From CAZQAA01 sp964591255 (lineage in GTDB: Bacteria > Desulfobacterota > DSM-4660 > Desulfatiglandales > Desulfatiglandaceae), in NCBI GenBank assembly GCA_964591255.1, contig CAZQAA010000115.1, positions 1 to 11,400 of the forward strand: a stretch of DNA of 11,400 bases, in the 5' to 3' direction. Below are positions 1 through 7,791 of this stretch, piece after piece; the first letter of the stretch is position 1; every line of letters starts with the position of its first letter. A program made the position numbers and the translations under genes. Under the pieces are notes generated by a model, which ran no database searches, had not been told where the DNA came from, and was given only the letters and a program-made list of their open reading frames with translations.

Positions 1-73
1 GTATTATTTGGTCTGGGCCGCTGAACATGTCTTTGTGTCTTTGCCCCTGTTAAATCGTATATGGAGGATGAAT

Positions 74-673
74 ATGAACAGATACAATAGCTTGTTTTTC
101 CTTTGCTGTTTTGTGGTTGTGGCAACACTTGCGGGGGCTTCCTATTGCCTCGGGGAACAGGATCTGGTTTCGGGACTGGGAAGACAGGATTCATACAAGA
201 TAGGAGCCGGTGATATCCTGGAGATTGTTACATGGAAAGAGCCCGAGCTCTCTAAGGAAGAGGTCCTGGTAAGGACAGATGGAAAAATTACCTTTCCCCT
301 GTGCGATGATATCCAGGCTGCCGGACTGACCCCTATGGGACTAAAAAAGATCCTTGAATCAAGGCTGAAGGAGTTCGTGGATAACCCTGTGGTTACTGTC
401 AGCGTGAAAAATCCTGTCAGCAAGAAGATCTATATCCTTGGCGAGATAGCCAATACAGGAGAATACCAGCTGTCAAAACCCTTGACCGTGCTCCAGGCCT
501 TTGCCCTTGCAGGAGGCTTTACTGAATGGGCTTCTAAAAAGGAGATTATTCTCTTAAGGCGGGAAAACGGGAAGGAACGGATAATACGGGTCAACTATAA
601 AAATATCATAAATGGGAAGGGGCTGGATCAGAATGTAGGCCTACGGCCGGATGATACCATAATAGTCCCATGA
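74..673 (+). CDS. Polysaccharide export protein (Wza/SLBB family)
   Basis: Periplasmic/outer-membrane component of an exopolysaccharide secretion channel. The 199-residue product starts with a hydrophobic signal peptide (about residues 1-27, ending near GASYCLG). The residue before Cys is Tyr, so it is not a good lipobox. A Poly_export domain follows (YKIGAGD at 41-47, VRTDGKITFPL at 66-76, NPVVTVSV at 104-111), then an SLBB-type segment beginning IYILGEIANTGEY at 119-131, and the protein ends RPDDTIIVP. It resembles the short export proteins of exosortase/PEP-CTERM EPS clusters more than the longer (about 380-residue) E. coli Wza. The ATG at 74 was chosen because GGAGG lies six bases upstream. 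The ATG at 68 abuts that GGAGG, and the upstream in-frame codons from 8 put charged, unrelated residues before the signal peptide. The stop overlaps the next reading frame by ATGA. Family assignment is firm; the exact polymer is unknown. Confidence 0.93.
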   Translation: MNRYNSLFFLCCFVVVATLAGASYCLGEQDLVSGLGRQDSYKIGAGDILEIVTWKEPELSKEEVLVRTDGKITFPLCDDIQAAGLTPMGLKKILESRLKEFVDNPVVTVSVKNPVSKKIYILGEIANTGEYQLSKPLTVLQAFALAGGFTEWASKKEIILLRRENGKERIIRVNYKNIINGKGLDQNVGLRPDDTIIVP

Positions 674-689
674 CCGTAAATCATAACAA

Positions 690-700
690 GGGGGAGGGGG
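690..700 (+). promoter_or_regulatory. Ribosome binding site deciding the barrel gene start
   Basis: An uninterrupted purine block, GGGGGAGGGGG, lies two bases before the ATG at 703 and contains a good GGGAGG anti-16S match at usable spacing. It supports initiation at 703 rather than at the in-frame ATG at 670, which overlaps the previous stop codon. Confidence 0.6.
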
Positions 701-702
701 TT

Positions 703-2022
703 ATGAAATTCAAGATAATGGGCCTTGTTGTTTTGGGGGTGGTTCTCGTTTTAAAAAGCTATTCCTTTGCCTGGGATTATCAGGTGACATTTACACCGGA
801 GATCTCTGTATCCACGGAGTACACAGACAATGTCTTTTTGTCGGAAGACAGGGAATATCACGACATTATCACTCTTTTTTCTCCAACATTCAACCTTGAA
901 CTCCTGGGCATGAACAGAGGGGTCAATATCTCTTATACTCCGGCATACAGCCTGTATGAAGAATGGTCGGAAAATAATGCCTGGCGCCACAGCCTGGATT
1001 TTTTTGGATGGACCGATATTACCGCACATACCAGATTGGAGATTGACAACACATTTTTAAGAACCGAGGACCCCTTGGGTGAAGAGGATGTCTATCTGCC
1101 AAGCGGCGAACCTTTGGTAGAACTGGATGGAACAACCGAAAGGAACCGGGAGCCCTATTATACGAATACCACAAGGGTAAATTTGACACATCAGTTTGGT
1201 CAGGACGACAGTTTTTTTGTGCAGTATGTTCACGGGCTACGGGGGAGTGATGACCCTGAAGACGAAGATCACACGAGCTATAACCCTTCCATAGGCATGA
1301 CCTACTGGTTTGGTCCCAGATGGGGTGTTGAGACAGATGCAGGCTATATATCCACACACTACTCAGGCGGAACCGGCGATTCGGACGATTTCGAGGAATG
1401 GGATGGCAATATCAGGCTGATCAGGAGATTTACCCATCACCTCGAGGGTTTTGTTCGGTATGGATATTCTGCTACAGATTATGATGGGGAAGAGGAAGAC
1501 TACGACGTGCAGGATTCCACTGTAGGCTTTGATTATGAACCATCTGAAAGCAGGCACGTCTCGTTTGAGATCGGTTACTGGACCCAGGATTACGATGAAA
1601 GCGGGAGTAACAGCGGGATGAAAGTAGACGGAGAATTTGAGCAGATCTTCAGGAGGGGATTGATATCTTTCAGTGGCGCAGCCGGTGAACAGGCAGCCCA
1701 TTATGGTGCGGAAAACCTTGGCCTCTCCAAGTACTATCAGGCCGAATCCCATGGAGAGTACCAACTCACCCGCCGGATTGCGGCCGATTTTTCCGGCCTG
1801 TACAGAAAGGATGATTATCAGGATGAAGACCCGGAAAGGGAAGACAAGACAAAAAGGTTTAATGTCGGCCTTTCGTGGCTATGCCGTAACTGGCTTTCCT
1901 TCAGGGTTGATTATGCATACAACGTGGTGGATTCTACTGATGATGAGGAAGGTTACAGGGAAAACAGTGTGCTTTTCACGGTCTCACTGATCTCTCCTCG
2001 TCCATATCGATTAACTGATTAG
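703..2022 (+). CDS. Outer-membrane beta-barrel protein of EPS cluster
   Basis: Predicted outer-membrane barrel of 439 residues, probably the partner of the export protein just upstream. Residues 1-23 form a signal peptide (MKFKIMGLVV followed by a hydrophobic core, cleavage likely after SFA before WDY). The rest alternates short amphipathic strands rich in Tyr, Trp and Phe with acidic Asp/Glu-rich loops, the pattern of BBP2-type barrels found in exosortase-linked polysaccharide loci. No enzymatic motif is visible. An in-frame ATG at 670 overlaps the previous stop, but the ATG at 703 is preferred: it has the purine-rich G-run site at 690-700 about five bases upstream and starts the signal peptide directly. 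It could be a secretion pore or an assembly/anchor barrel; sequence reading alone cannot separate these. The reading frame is intact. Confidence 0.8.
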   Translation: MKFKIMGLVVLGVVLVLKSYSFAWDYQVTFTPEISVSTEYTDNVFLSEDREYHDIITLFSPTFNLELLGMNRGVNISYTPAYSLYEEWSENNAWRHSLDFFGWTDITAHTRLEIDNTFLRTEDPLGEEDVYLPSGEPLVELDGTTERNREPYYTNTTRVNLTHQFGQDDSFFVQYVHGLRGSDDPEDEDHTSYNPSIGMTYWFGPRWGVETDAGYISTHYSGGTGDSDDFEEWDGNIRLIRRFTHHLEGFVRYGYSATDYDGEEEDYDVQDSTVGFDYEPSESRHVSFEIGYWTQDYDESGSNSGMKVDGEFEQIFRRGLISFSGAAGEQAAHYGAENLGLSKYYQAESHGEYQLTRRIAADFSGLYRKDDYQDEDPEREDKTKRFNVGLSWLCRNWLSFRVDYAYNVVDSTDDEEGYRENSVLFTVSLISPRPYRLTD

Positions 2023-2023
2023 G

Positions 2024-2059
2024 CTTGAAAAGATGCTCCACATATCCTGGATTTTCAAG
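2024..2059 (+). terminator. Hairpin after barrel gene (weak terminator or attenuator)
   Basis: Two bases after the stop codon of the barrel gene, CTTGAAAA (2024-2031) is perfectly complementary to TTTTCAAG (2052-2059). Inside it TCCA (2037-2040) can pair with TGGA (2048-2051), giving a two-part stem. There is no T-run after the outer stem, so it is not a classic intrinsic terminator. It may stabilise the 3' end or attenuate transcription into the dehydrogenase gene, which starts 31 bases later. Confidence 0.4.
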
Positions 2060-2090
2060 TTCGTACAATAAAAGAGCGAGGTTTGTGTAA

Positions 2091-3728
2091 ATGGAATATT
2101 CTGTTAGTCCTGATGGGGAAAAATTCAGGCTCCCTACTGAAGAAGATTACAAACAGGAATATGAACGACTTGTCAAATTGGTGGATCTGAACAGAAAAGA
2201 GGGGCGCGAGATTGTCGTCGTTATGGGACTGGGGTTTGTAGGGGCCGTTATGGCAGGAGTCGTGGCGGATTCTGTTGACAGGAAAACAGGCGAGCCCAAC
2301 AAGTTTGTTATTGGTATGCAGCGACCAAGTTCCAGGAGTTTTTGGAAGATTCCCCTCTTTAACCGGGGAATATCCCCTGTGAAGGCGGAAGATCCGGAAG
2401 TAGGAGAGATTATTGAACGATGTGTTAACCAGAAAAAAACCATGACAGCGACTTTTACGTATGATGCCCTCAAGCTGGCAGACGTGCTGATTGTGGATGT
2501 GCAATGCGATTTCATAAAAGAGGATCTCGGGGACCTTAGGACAGGCAGGGCAGATATAAGCGCGCTTGAAGAGAGTTTCAAGGTCATAGGAGAGAATATC
2601 GATCCTCATTGTCTTGTGCTGATCGAGACAACCGTCCCTCCTGGAACGACCGAATACGTGGCATATCCAATAATAAAGAAGGCCTTCAAAAAGAGAAATA
2701 TCAAGGAGGAACCGCTGTTGTCCCATAGTTACGAGAGGGTCATGCCGGGCAGGGACTATGTAAGATCGGTTCGGGACTTCTGGCGGGTATGCAGCGGTGC
2801 GAATGAGGAAAGCAGAAAAAAGGTGATAGATTTTTTGTCTGACGTGCTTAACGTGGAACAATATCCCCTTACTGTCCTTGACAGGCCGATTGAAAGTGAA
2901 ACCTGCAAGATAGTTGAAAACAGCTATCGGGCCACGATTCTGGCCTTTCTTGATGAGTGGAGCCTTTTTGCGGAAACAAACGGCGTAGACCTGCTCAAGG
3001 TAATAGATGCCATCAAGGTCCGTCCCACCCATAGCAATATCATCTTTCCCGGTCCCGGGATAGGAGGATACTGCCTCCCCAAGGATGGGGGGTTGGGAGT
3101 GTGGGCGTATAAACACCTGATGGGGTTTGAGAACGATATATTCAAGATTACGGCCGATGCCATAAATATAAATGATACAAGGGCAGTCCATGCCGCCCAG
3201 TTGGTGCGCGATGCCCTCCGTAATATGGGGTTGATTGTGGCCGCCTGCCAGATAACCATACTTGGCGTGTCATACAGGGAAGATGTAGGGGATACCAGAT
3301 ATAGCGGATCGGAGATCCTTGTGAGAAAGCTCGTGGAAATGGGAGCGGATATCAAGGCCCACGATCCATATGTCCAGCACTGGTGGGAACTTGAAAAACA
3401 GGACACTTATCCTGCGGTTGGTGCAAGCAGGTCGCGTTTTTTCCGAAACCAGGACCATCTCACAGACTTCCGCATGACGAAGGATCTGGCTGAGGCCCTC
3501 AGGGAGTCCGATGCGGTGGTCTTTGCTGTCCGTCATAAGGATTATTTGGGGCTTGAACCGGATAAAATGGTGGAAATGATCGGGAAGCCTGCAGCCATTG
3601 TAGACTGTTTTGGAATCCTGGATGACGCCAGGATCGAAAGATATTTTGAGCTGGGTTGCGAGGTCAAGGGGCTGGGCCGGGGACATATCAACAGGATAAA
3701 GGACAGGGTAAGGAAAAAGCGGGTATAG
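2091..3728 (+). CDS. Nucleotide-sugar (UDP-glucose/GDP-mannose) dehydrogenase, long form
   Basis: NAD-dependent four-electron oxidation of a nucleotide sugar to the uronic acid in the cytoplasm, supplying an acidic sugar for the polymer. The Rossmann motif GLGFVG is at 46-51, ETTVPPGTT at 179-187, a Lys-Ile-Val-Glu-Asn dimer-core segment at 273-277, and the catalytic Cys328 within GPGIGGYCLPKD (321-332). The C-terminal UDP-binding domain follows, including LGVSYREDVGDTRYSGS near 391-407. At 545 residues it is about 100 longer than common UDP-Glc or UDP-GlcNAc dehydrogenases. The extra length comes from an approximately 40-residue N-terminal extension before the first beta strand and from insertions such as the IGMQRPSSRSFWK region near 74-86. 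The ATG at 2091 has GCGAGG nine bases upstream. The stop codon abuts the next start. Substrate cannot be read from sequence; with the epimerase downstream, a ManNAcA- or GlcNAcA-type product is plausible. Confidence 0.92.
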   Translation: MEYSVSPDGEKFRLPTEEDYKQEYERLVKLVDLNRKEGREIVVVMGLGFVGAVMAGVVADSVDRKTGEPNKFVIGMQRPSSRSFWKIPLFNRGISPVKAEDPEVGEIIERCVNQKKTMTATFTYDALKLADVLIVDVQCDFIKEDLGDLRTGRADISALEESFKVIGENIDPHCLVLIETTVPPGTTEYVAYPIIKKAFKKRNIKEEPLLSHSYERVMPGRDYVRSVRDFWRVCSGANEESRKKVIDFLSDVLNVEQYPLTVLDRPIESETCKIVENSYRATILAFLDEWSLFAETNGVDLLKVIDAIKVRPTHSNIIFPGPGIGGYCLPKDGGLGVWAYKHLMGFENDIFKITADAININDTRAVHAAQLVRDALRNMGLIVAACQITILGVSYREDVGDTRYSGSEILVRKLVEMGADIKAHDPYVQHWWELEKQDTYPAVGASRSRFFRNQDHLTDFRMTKDLAEALRESDAVVFAVRHKDYLGLEPDKMVEMIGKPAAIVDCFGILDDARIERYFELGCEVKGLGRGHINRIKDRVRKKRV

Positions 3729-5438
3729 ATGGATCATGATTTAGCACCATATGGGGGAAGACTTGTAAATCTCCTTGTAGACGGGGAACGTCATAATGTG
3801 CTGCAGGCCCTTTCTCTTGAACTGCCGGATGTCATATTGAATGACAGGCAGTTATGCGATCTTGAACTCTTGGCCAGCGGTGCCTTTTCCCCCCTGGAGG
3901 GGTTCATGGTCCAATCCGAGTATGAATCGGTGCTTGAGCATATGAGGCTCCGGGATGGTACCCTGTGGCCTCTTCCCATATGTCTGGATGTATCAGAAAA
4001 CGCTGCAACTGACCTTGAAACAGGACATTCAGTGGCCCTCAGGGACCAGGAGGGATTTCTCCTGGCGGTTATGCATATTGAAGATATTTGGCCTATAGAA
4101 AAAGAAAAAGAGGCCATGCTCCTCTTTGGTTCAACTGATATTCTCCATCCCGGGGTGGATTATCTTTTTAACAGGGGAGGCGACTATTATATTGGTGGCA
4201 GTCTCGAGGTGTTGAGTTTGCCATTGCATTTTGATTTCAAGCGGTTTCGCCTTAGACCAGAGGAGATCAGACAGACCGCCAGGAGGTTGGGATGGCAGAG
4301 GGTCGTGGGGTTTCAGACAGAGAATCCCATTCACCGGCCCCAGTTTGAGATGACAATCAGGGCCATGCGTTTGTCAAGGGCAAATCTCCTCATATTTCCT
4401 GTCGCCGGCATGACAAAACCGGGGGATTTCGATCATTATACACGTATGCGATGTTACAGGCTGGTCTTGAAATACTATCCATCCGATTCCTACATGTTAA
4501 ATCTGCTTCCCCTTGCAATGAGAATGGCAGGTCCCAGAGAGGCCATATTACATGCAATCATTGCCAAAAACTATGGATGTACCCATTTCATCGTGGGACA
4601 TAACCATGCCGGTCCTGGAACAGACAGCAGAGGCCGTCCCTTTTATGGTTATGAAGATGCCCGAAACAAGGCACAGGAATATAACGATGAGATCGGAATA
4701 ACCATTATACCATTTGAAGAAATGGTATATCTTCCATTTGAGGATGAATACTGTGCCCTGAGTGATGTTCCTGAAGGTGTTGATTCCGTTTCCCTTTCCG
4801 GTTCGGACATAAGGGAGCGCATCCGCAGGGGAAAGCGGGTGCCGGAATGGGCAACCTTTCCTGAAGTCATAGAAGAGCTTAAAAGATCCTACCCCCCACC
4901 AAACCGACAGGGGTTCACGATTTTTTTTACAGGTCTTTCCGGTGCCGGAAAATCTACTATCGCTCAGGTCCTTTATGCACATTTTCTGGAATTAGGAGAC
5001 AGGCCTGTTACCCTGCTTGATGGTGACATTGTGAGGAGGAATCTTTCCAGTGAACTTAGTTTTTCAAAGGAACACAGGGACTTGAATATCAGAAGGATTG
5101 GATTTGTTGCAAGTGAGATCACCAAAAACAGGGGAATAGCGATTTGTGCCCCTATTGCCCCGTATGCTGAGACAAGGGCAGAGGTAAGACGAACCATTGA
5201 GGCGTATGGCGGCTTCATTGAGGTCCATGTGGCCACCCCTATCGAAGAGTGTGAAAAGAGAGATAGAAAAGGGATGTACGCCAAGGCGAGGTCCGGTCTC
5301 ATAAAGGGATTCACCGGTATCGATGATCCCTATGAAGCACCAGAAACACCTGAAGTCCGTATTGATACAACAAATCTCACACCTGATGAAGCCTCCCAGG
5401 AGATACTGCTTTTTTTGGCTCAAAAGGGGTTTATTTAG
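3729..5438 (+). CDS. sat-cysC: Sat-CysC fusion: ATP-sulfurylase-like domain plus APS kinase
   Basis: Bifunctional architecture of 569 residues: PUA-like and ATP-sulfurylase domains (about 1-390), then APS kinase (about 395-569), which phosphorylates adenylyl sulfate to PAPS. The kinase half looks intact: P-loop GLSGAGKS at 402-409, DGD at 431-433, NIRRIGFV at 453-460, and KGMYAKARSG, GFTGIDDPYEAPE at about 514-539. The sulfurylase half keeps overall family order and its C-terminal SGSDIRERI...VPEW block. Its two active-site motifs are altered, however: the usual QTRNPxHRAH reads QTENPIHRPQ (196-205), losing the Arg and the second His, and GRDHAGPG reads GHNHAGPG (290-297). The first domain may therefore be inactive in sulfate activation or act on another substrate. 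The gene starts immediately after the dehydrogenase stop, suggesting translational coupling. A role in sulfated-polysaccharide synthesis is inferred; no sulfotransferase is in the window. Confidence 0.9.
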   Translation: MDHDLAPYGGRLVNLLVDGERHNVLQALSLELPDVILNDRQLCDLELLASGAFSPLEGFMVQSEYESVLEHMRLRDGTLWPLPICLDVSENAATDLETGHSVALRDQEGFLLAVMHIEDIWPIEKEKEAMLLFGSTDILHPGVDYLFNRGGDYYIGGSLEVLSLPLHFDFKRFRLRPEEIRQTARRLGWQRVVGFQTENPIHRPQFEMTIRAMRLSRANLLIFPVAGMTKPGDFDHYTRMRCYRLVLKYYPSDSYMLNLLPLAMRMAGPREAILHAIIAKNYGCTHFIVGHNHAGPGTDSRGRPFYGYEDARNKAQEYNDEIGITIIPFEEMVYLPFEDEYCALSDVPEGVDSVSLSGSDIRERIRRGKRVPEWATFPEVIEELKRSYPPPNRQGFTIFFTGLSGAGKSTIAQVLYAHFLELGDRPVTLLDGDIVRRNLSSELSFSKEHRDLNIRRIGFVASEITKNRGIAICAPIAPYAETRAEVRRTIEAYGGFIEVHVATPIEECEKRDRKGMYAKARSGLIKGFTGIDDPYEAPETPEVRIDTTNLTPDEASQEILLFLAQKGFI

Positions 5439-5457
5439 AAAGACAATCCATGTCTTT
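5439..5457 (+). terminator. Short hairpin at the end of sat-cysC
   Basis: Directly after the stop codon, AAAGACA (5439-5445) pairs with TGTCTTT (5451-5457) around a five-base loop, with one more T following. The stem is AT-rich and the T-run is part of it, so terminator activity would be weak. The ATG of the possible small ORF at 5450 lies at the loop/stem junction, so the hairpin could equally affect translation. Confidence 0.3.
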
Positions 5458-5626
5458 TGCCTTGCAGTATGTCCTCATCTTGATGAGCATTTTGATTGGA
5501 ACTGTTTTTAATGCTTTTTCAGTAGCCGACTTGCTAAAGCCTGATCGTTTTATGCCGAAGAAATATAATAAGCGTATGGTGTGGACGCATGGTGACATGG
5601 GTACAGAGGCACAAATAAGGGGATGA
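5450..5626 (+). CDS. Possible small membrane protein (58 codons), unrecognised
   Basis: A complete 58-codon reading frame begins eleven bases after the sat-cysC stop. The product starts MSFALQYVLILMSILIGTV and continues to about residue 25 as a hydrophobic segment long enough for one membrane helix. A basic, polar tail follows (KPDRFMPKKYNKRM and onward), which fits a single-pass protein with a cytoplasmic C-terminus by the positive-inside rule. A weak purine stretch (AGAAAG) precedes the ATG. I do not recognise a family. It could be a real microprotein of the locus, the stump of a decayed larger membrane-protein gene, or chance. The coding case rests on the helix-plus-basic-tail shape and on its position inside an otherwise unexplained gap. 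Confidence 0.35.
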   Translation: MSFALQYVLILMSILIGTVFNAFSVADLLKPDRFMPKKYNKRMVWTHGDMGTEAQIRG

Positions 5627-5641
5627 CATGATTTTGTGCCT
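5607..5641 (+). repeat. Inverted repeat AGGCACAAA / TTTGTGCCT
   Basis: A perfect 9-bp inverted repeat (5607-5615 against 5633-5641) with a 17-base loop spans the end of the small ORF in the gap before asnB. It is followed by TTGG rather than a T-run. It could be an operator, an RNA hairpin or a Rho-independent-like stop of the upstream operon; the sequence does not decide. Confidence 0.4.
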
Positions 5642-5702
5642 TTGGCCGTTATAACAAAAATTTTAACCGAACACTGGTTGCTGTTAAGAAAAATATATTG
5701 AT

Positions 5703-5739
5703 TTCAGTATGTTACATGTAAAATGAAGATGTAACTGAA
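5703..5739 (+). promoter_or_regulatory. Bulged hairpin and TTACAT/ATGTAA repeats upstream of asnB
   Basis: TTCAG (5703-5707) and TTACAT (5712-5717) together pair with the uninterrupted ATGTAACTGAA (5729-5739), leaving a four-base bulge. Within it TTACATGTAA (5712-5721) is a perfect 10-bp palindrome, and its half-site ATGTAA recurs at 5729. Three copies of one half-site in 25 bp suggest either an operator for a dimeric regulator or a leader RNA hairpin. It sits 55 bp before the asnB start, in the only long gap of the window. The rest of the gap (5642-5702 and 5740-5793) shows no gene and no convincing promoter. Confidence 0.4.
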
Positions 5740-5793
5740 GGGGCGGAGCTGTAAGTAACAACGGGCACAGAAGGGGGCAGAAAGAATCCAGGC

Positions 5794-7791
5794 ATGTGTG
5801 GCATAGCAGGAATAGTTAATTTTAAATCTGTAGAGAATATGGAGGGTGTCCTGCGGTCAATGCTTGGAATAATTCGCCACCGTGGCCCGGACTCCTATGG
5901 CATTTACCTTGATGACGGTATAGGACTGGCCTCTGCGCGGTTGAGCATTATCGATCTTGATACGGGTGATCAACCCATTCATAATGAGGACCGATCGATC
6001 TGGATCGTATTGAACGGGGAGATATTCAACTATCCGGAATTACGTGATGGCCTGGAGAACAAGGGGCACCATTTTTATACCAGATCAGATACCGAGGTCC
6101 TGGTCCATCTTTATGAGGACCTGGGACCTGAATTCCTTGGTATGTTGAATGGACAGTTTGCCATTGCCCTGTGGGACACACAGAGAAAAACGGTTCTCCT
6201 GGCCAGGGACAGGCTTGGAATACGCCCCCTGTTTTATCACAGGGACGGGGATAGACTGGTCTTTGGATCTGAAGTAAAGGCCCTTTTCATGGATCCCTCT
6301 GTTTTGAGGAGGATAAAGTGGAAGACAGTCTCGGATATTTTTACCTGCTGGGCACCCGTGGGCGAGGAAACCGCCTTTGAGGATGTCTACCAGATCCCTG
6401 CTGGTCATTTTGGCCTTTTCTCCAGGAATGGACTGGTATTTAAGTCATACTGGTCCATTGATTTTGGCAACAGCGAAGAATATGATCGGCCCCTATCATA
6501 TTGGGTGGAGGAGTTGAATGATAGATTGCTTGATGCCACCAGGATCAGGTTAAGATCTGATGTCCCTGTAGGCGCCTATCTAAGCGGGGGACTTGACAGC
6601 ACATATATCAGTACCCTGATAAAGAGAAACTTTAATAATGCCCTCTGCACCTTTTCCGTAGGTTTTGCCGATAGCCGTTTTGATGAGGCTTCCTTTCAGC
6701 AGAAAGCGGTGGAATCCATCAGGACGCTGCACAAGAGTATTCGTTGCACAGAGGAGGATATTGGAAATATATTTGAACGGGTAATTTGGCATTCGGAAGT
6801 GCCATTTCTGCGTACAGCGCCTGGCCCTCTTTTTCTCCTTTCCCGCCTTGTAAGGGAAAACAATTTCAAGGTGGTCCTTACAGGAGAAGGAGCGGACGAG
6901 CTCTTTGCAGGTTACAATATCTTTAAGGAGGATCTGGTGCGCCGATTCTGGGCAAAATTTCCCGATTCTGTGGTACGGCCCAGACTCCTTGAGCGCCTTT
7001 ATCCGTATATCTTCTCCCAGGAAAATGGAAAGGCGAAAAAGTTCCTGACACGATTTTTCAAAAAGGGGCTGACCCAGGTGGATTCGCCTGTGTATTCCCA
7101 TCTCCTTAGGTGGGAAAACACCTCTCAGCTTAAATCGTTTTTTTCATCGGAAATTCGCGAGGAGATGGGAACCCTGGAAGATTTCATTGAACAATTTATC
7201 TCCGGCCTTCCTCGTGATTTCATGTCGTGGACACCCATTTCAAGGGCACAATACACTGAAATATCCATTTTTCTTTCTAACTACCTTTTGTCGTCCCAGG
7301 GCGATCGTATGGCCATGGGAAATTCGGTGGAGGGGCGGTTTCCCTATCTTGATCATCATGTGATAGAATTTGCGGCAAGGATTCCTGTGCGTTACAGGGT
7401 GAACGGGCTAAAAGAAAAGTTCCTGTTGAAGAAGGCGGCAGAGGGATTGATACCAGAAGAATTGATAGGCAGGGCAAAGCAGCCGTATAGGGCCCCTATA
7501 AGCAGATGCTTTTTGGGCCCGTCAGCGCCGGTTTTTGCAAAGGAATTGCTTTCCGAAAACTCTGTCAAGGAAAAAGGATTTTTTGATTACAACAGGGTGA
7601 AAAGACTGATCTCCAAGTGTACCCGCCAGGAGGGAAACCTGTTGAGTGAACGCGAAAATATGGCCCTTGTAGGCATTCTCTCAACCCAGTTATTGGATGA
7701 GCTCTTCATTAAAAATTTTCCGCCGTATCCAATCAAAGAACCGGAAAGAATAAAACATTTCAGCCAGGCGGCTGGGCAGCCAGGCGGCTAA
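5794..7791 (+). CDS. asnB: AsnB-type glutamine-dependent amidotransferase
   Basis: Class II glutamine amidotransferase fused to an asparagine-synthetase domain: glutamine is hydrolysed at the N-terminus and ammonia passes to an adenylated carboxylate. Cys2 after the initiator Met is the nucleophile, which fixes the start. RHRGPDS (28-34), NGEIFNY (74-80) and the SRSDTE-type segment TRSDTE (96-101) complete the glutaminase site. The synthetase half has the PP-loop SGGLDST (264-270), LTGEGADELFAGY (362-374) and a conserved C-terminal block around EGRFPYLDHH. The 665-residue length and the surroundings match the amidotransferases of exosortase/EPS loci rather than housekeeping asparagine synthetase, so the acceptor may be a sugar acid or carrier-bound acid. 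The Shine-Dalgarno sequence is weak. The last eight residues and the stop codon come from an 8-bp tandem repeat that has overrun the 3' end. True asparagine synthetase remains possible. Confidence 0.92.
   Translation: MCGIAGIVNFKSVENMEGVLRSMLGIIRHRGPDSYGIYLDDGIGLASARLSIIDLDTGDQPIHNEDRSIWIVLNGEIFNYPELRDGLENKGHHFYTRSDTEVLVHLYEDLGPEFLGMLNGQFAIALWDTQRKTVLLARDRLGIRPLFYHRDGDRLVFGSEVKALFMDPSVLRRIKWKTVSDIFTCWAPVGEETAFEDVYQIPAGHFGLFSRNGLVFKSYWSIDFGNSEEYDRPLSYWVEELNDRLLDATRIRLRSDVPVGAYLSGGLDSTYISTLIKRNFNNALCTFSVGFADSRFDEASFQQKAVESIRTLHKSIRCTEEDIGNIFERVIWHSEVPFLRTAPGPLFLLSRLVRENNFKVVLTGEGADELFAGYNIFKEDLVRRFWAKFPDSVVRPRLLERLYPYIFSQENGKAKKFLTRFFKKGLTQVDSPVYSHLLRWENTSQLKSFFSSEIREEMGTLEDFIEQFISGLPRDFMSWTPISRAQYTEISIFLSNYLLSSQGDRMAMGNSVEGRFPYLDHHVIEFAARIPVRYRVNGLKEKFLLKKAAEGLIPEELIGRAKQPYRAPISRCFLGPSAPVFAKELLSENSVKEKGFFDYNRVKRLISKCTRQEGNLLSERENMALVGILSTQLLDELFIKNFPPYPIKEPERIKHFSQAAGQPGG

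Noticed and set aside
8..73. Upstream in-frame start for the export protein
   Set aside because: The added residues would bury the signal peptide; ATG 74 has a well-spaced GGAGG. No other gene or clear promoter is visible in bases 1-73.
690..700. G-quadruplex from the G-run
   Set aside because: Only two long G-tracts are present; the block is better explained as a ribosome binding site.
2055..3191. Long open frame on the minus strand opposite the dehydrogenase gene (378 codons)
   Set aside because: It is antisense to a clear dehydrogenase with catalytic motifs, its translation shows no recognisable domain, and its composition (rich in His, Ile, Arg) is typical of a shadow frame.
5640..5700. 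Sigma-54 (-24/-12) promoter before asnB, as in some exosortase-type systems
   Set aside because: GG and GC elements are not at the required 10-bp offset around TGGTTGCTG, and no TGGCAC-N5-TTGC match was found.
6580..7101. Minus-strand open frame opposite asnB
   Set aside because: It overlaps the conserved synthetase domain and shows no family motif or ribosome binding site of its own.
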